From: Burkholderiales bacterium
Lineage (GTDB): Bacteria; Pseudomonadota; Gammaproteobacteria; Burkholderiales; Burkholderiaceae_C
Assembly (NCBI GenBank): GCA_016000265.1
Contig: JAECRL010000003.1
Location: 186,001-250,000, forward strand
DNA length: 64,000 nt
Direction: 5' to 3'
The translations under genes and the position numbers were made by a program. Each line of letters opens with the position of its first letter. Position 1 is the first letter of the stretch. The notes beneath the pieces were generated by a model that saw only the letters and a program-made list of their open reading frames with translations, was not told the DNA's origin and searched no databases. Positions 62,812 through 64,000 of the stretch are shown here, piece by piece.

Positions 62812-64000
62812 GCACCAGCACCAGCACCAGCAGCACCAGCAGCATGCACCCCGACACCCCCGTGAGCCCCAACGCACTGCAATCGGTGTTCCGTGCCGAC
62901 GTTCGCGCCATGCACGCTTACCACGTGCAGGACGCCGCCGGCTTCGTCAAGCTCGACGCCATGGAGAACCCGTTCACCCTGTCGCCCGAGCTGCAGGCCG
63001 AACTGGGGCGCCGCCTGGGTGCCGTTGCGCTCAACCGCTACCCCGGCACCCGCATCAACGACCTGCATGCGGCCTTGCGCGAGCACGCCGGCATCGCCGC
63101 CGACATGGGCCTGGTGCTGGGCAATGGCTCCGACGAGCTCATCAGCCTGCTGTGCACCGCCTGCGCTCAGCAAGGCCTTCAACCTGGTGACCGCCCCGCC
63201 ACCGTGATCGCGCCGCTGCCCGGCTTCGTCATGTACGCCCTGTCGGCCCAACTCGCCGGCTTGAAGTTCGTGGGCGTGCCGCTGACGACCGACTTCGAGC
63301 TCGACGCCGCCGCCATGGTCGCCGCCGTGGTCGAGCACCGCCCGGCCCTCACTTGGATCGCCTACCCCAACAACCCCACGGCCAACCTGTGGGACGACGA
63401 CGCCATCGAGCAAGTCGTGCAGGCCGTCGCGGCGAACGTGGCGGCGGGGCACCCCGGCCTGGTCGTCATCGACGAGGCCTACCAGCCCTTCGCCAGCCGG
63501 TCCTACCTGTCGCGGCTGGCTTCGCACCCGCACGTGCTGCTCATGCGCACGCTCTCCAAGTTCGGCCTGGCTGGTGTGCGCCTGGGCTACATGCTGGGCC
63601 GAGCCGACCTCATCGAGCAGGTCGACAAGGTCCGCCCGCCTTACAACATCAGCGTGCTCAACACCGAAGCCGCCCTGTTCGCCCTCGAACACGCCGACGA
63701 GTTCGAGCGCCAGGCCGTCACCATCAAGGCCGAACGCGAGCGCCTGATGGCCGCCCTGGCTGGCATGCCCGGCGCGCGCGCCTACCCCAGCCAGGCCAAC
63801 ATGATCCTGGTGCGCGTCAACGACTCGGCGGCGGCTTTTCAGGCCCTCAAGGCCCGGGGCATCCTGATCAAAAATGTCGCAGGCCTGCACCAATTGCTGG
63901 CAAACTGCATCCGACTGACCGTTGGACTCCCCTCGGAAAATGACGCGCTCATCGCGGCCTTGTCCGACATCCTGCGCGAACCCCTGAATTCCCCTCAAGC
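62808..64000 (+). CDS. hisC: histidinol-phosphate aminotransferase (3' end beyond window)
   Basis: The frame is open to the window end, giving 397 residues so far. It is a class I/II PLP aminotransferase: [12 protein letters not shown] opens the fold, [16 protein letters not shown] binds the PLP phosphate, [13 protein letters not shown] follows, and the PLP lysine is in [17 protein letters not shown]. The GTG start at 62808 overlaps the hisD stop and has AAGGA nine bases upstream. ATG 62844 is an alternative that would remove an N-terminal Ser-Thr run, but it has no ribosome site. Confidence 0.96.
   Translation, partial: MSTSTSTSSTSSMHPDTPVSPNALQSVFRADVRAMHAYHVQDAAGFVKLDAMENPFTLSPELQAELGRRLGAVALNRYPGTRINDLHAALREHAGIAADMGLVLGNGSDELISLLCTACAQQGLQPGDRPATVIAPLPGFVMYALSAQLAGLKFVGVPLTTDFELDAAAMVAAVVEHRPALTWIAYPNNPTANLWDDDAIEQVVQAVAANVAAGHPGLVVIDEAYQPFASRSYLSRLASHPHVLLMRTLSKFGLAGVRLGYMLGRADLIEQVDKVRPPYNISVLNTEAALFALEHADEFERQAVTIKAERERLMAALAGMPGARAYPSQANMILVRVNDSAAAFQALKARGILIKNVAGLHQLLANCIRLTVGLPSENDALIAALSDILREPLNSPQ
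62811..62843 (+). repeat. AGCACC hexanucleotide repeat at the 5' end of hisC
   Basis: Eleven codons alternating AGC and ACC (with two AGC-AGC steps) encode a Ser-Thr run directly after the hisC GTG. The units are in phase, so gain or loss of a hexamer would not shift the frame. Confidence 0.75.

Overview
The window is GC-rich chromosomal DNA from a flagellated betaproteobacterium of the order Burkholderiales. A Sphaerotilaceae/Comamonadaceae-type genome (Rubrivivax, Leptothrix, Ideonella, Aquabacterium neighbourhood) fits best. The basis is gene order: flhB-flhA-flhF-flhG-fliA; argF-argD beside a DUF3579 gene, rpsT and murJ; lplT-alr-radA; nadD-rsfS-rlmH-maf-rng; and the run ABC exporter-bolA-murA-hisG-hisD-hisC. 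The genus is inference. Genes are dense, intergenic spaces are short, and I see no insertion sequence, prophage, integrase, CRISPR array or rRNA.

Layout. 0-1.7 kb: the 3' end of a PETase/cutinase-like hydrolase gene, a small lipase-chaperone-like membrane protein, and a GNAT acetyltransferase. 2-11.7 kb: flagellar export, placement and sigma-28 genes, followed by two chemoreceptors. 11.7-16.8 kb: argF and argD, a DUF3579 gene, rpsT, and the lipid II flippase gene murJ. 17-25 kb: a periplasmic solute-binding-like protein, radA, a thioesterase, alr, lplT, a His-rich secreted protein and a HerA-like ATPase. 25-33 kb: a housekeeping run (yebC, purD, hemF, nadD, rsfS, rlmH, maf, an NAD(P)-binding protein, rng). 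33-36.6 kb: tolB-pal-cpoB and tcdA. 36.7-37.0 kb: two tRNA-Lys genes. 37-41.4 kb: a secreted Cache protein, a chemoreceptor, a tailed HU, a hemerythrin and an unknown secreted protein. 41.7-49.5 kb: a cyanophycin locus (DUF1854 protein and ABC transporter divergent from two cyanophycin synthetase genes). 49.5-53.3 kb: gspB and gspA, then a PIN-like nuclease gene paired with an RNA ligase gene. 53.3-64 kb: an M20 amidohydrolase, amt, PHA and acyl-CoA-binding proteins, an ABC exporter, bolA, murA, and hisG-hisD-hisC (hisC runs off the window).

How the parts work together. The flagellar block supplies the export gate (FlhA/FlhB), the SRP-type GTPase FlhF with a FlhG-like partner that has lost its ATP-binding loop, and sigma-28, whose probable promoter precedes the second chemoreceptor. 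The cyanophycin block pairs a full CphA with a shorter CphA whose ligase P-loop is degenerate, plus a dedicated transporter pair. Two dyads lie between the divergent arms and are good operator candidates.

The best leads for something undescribed are: the PIN-like nuclease plus minimal RNA ligase pair (52.06-53.29 kb); the cysteine-free PETase-like hydrolase beside a miniature lipase-foldase-like protein (0-1.1 kb); the secreted stand-alone Cache protein next to a chemoreceptor (37.3-39.4 kb); and the operator-like dyads of the cyanophycin locus. All calls come from reading the sequence. No database search was run.
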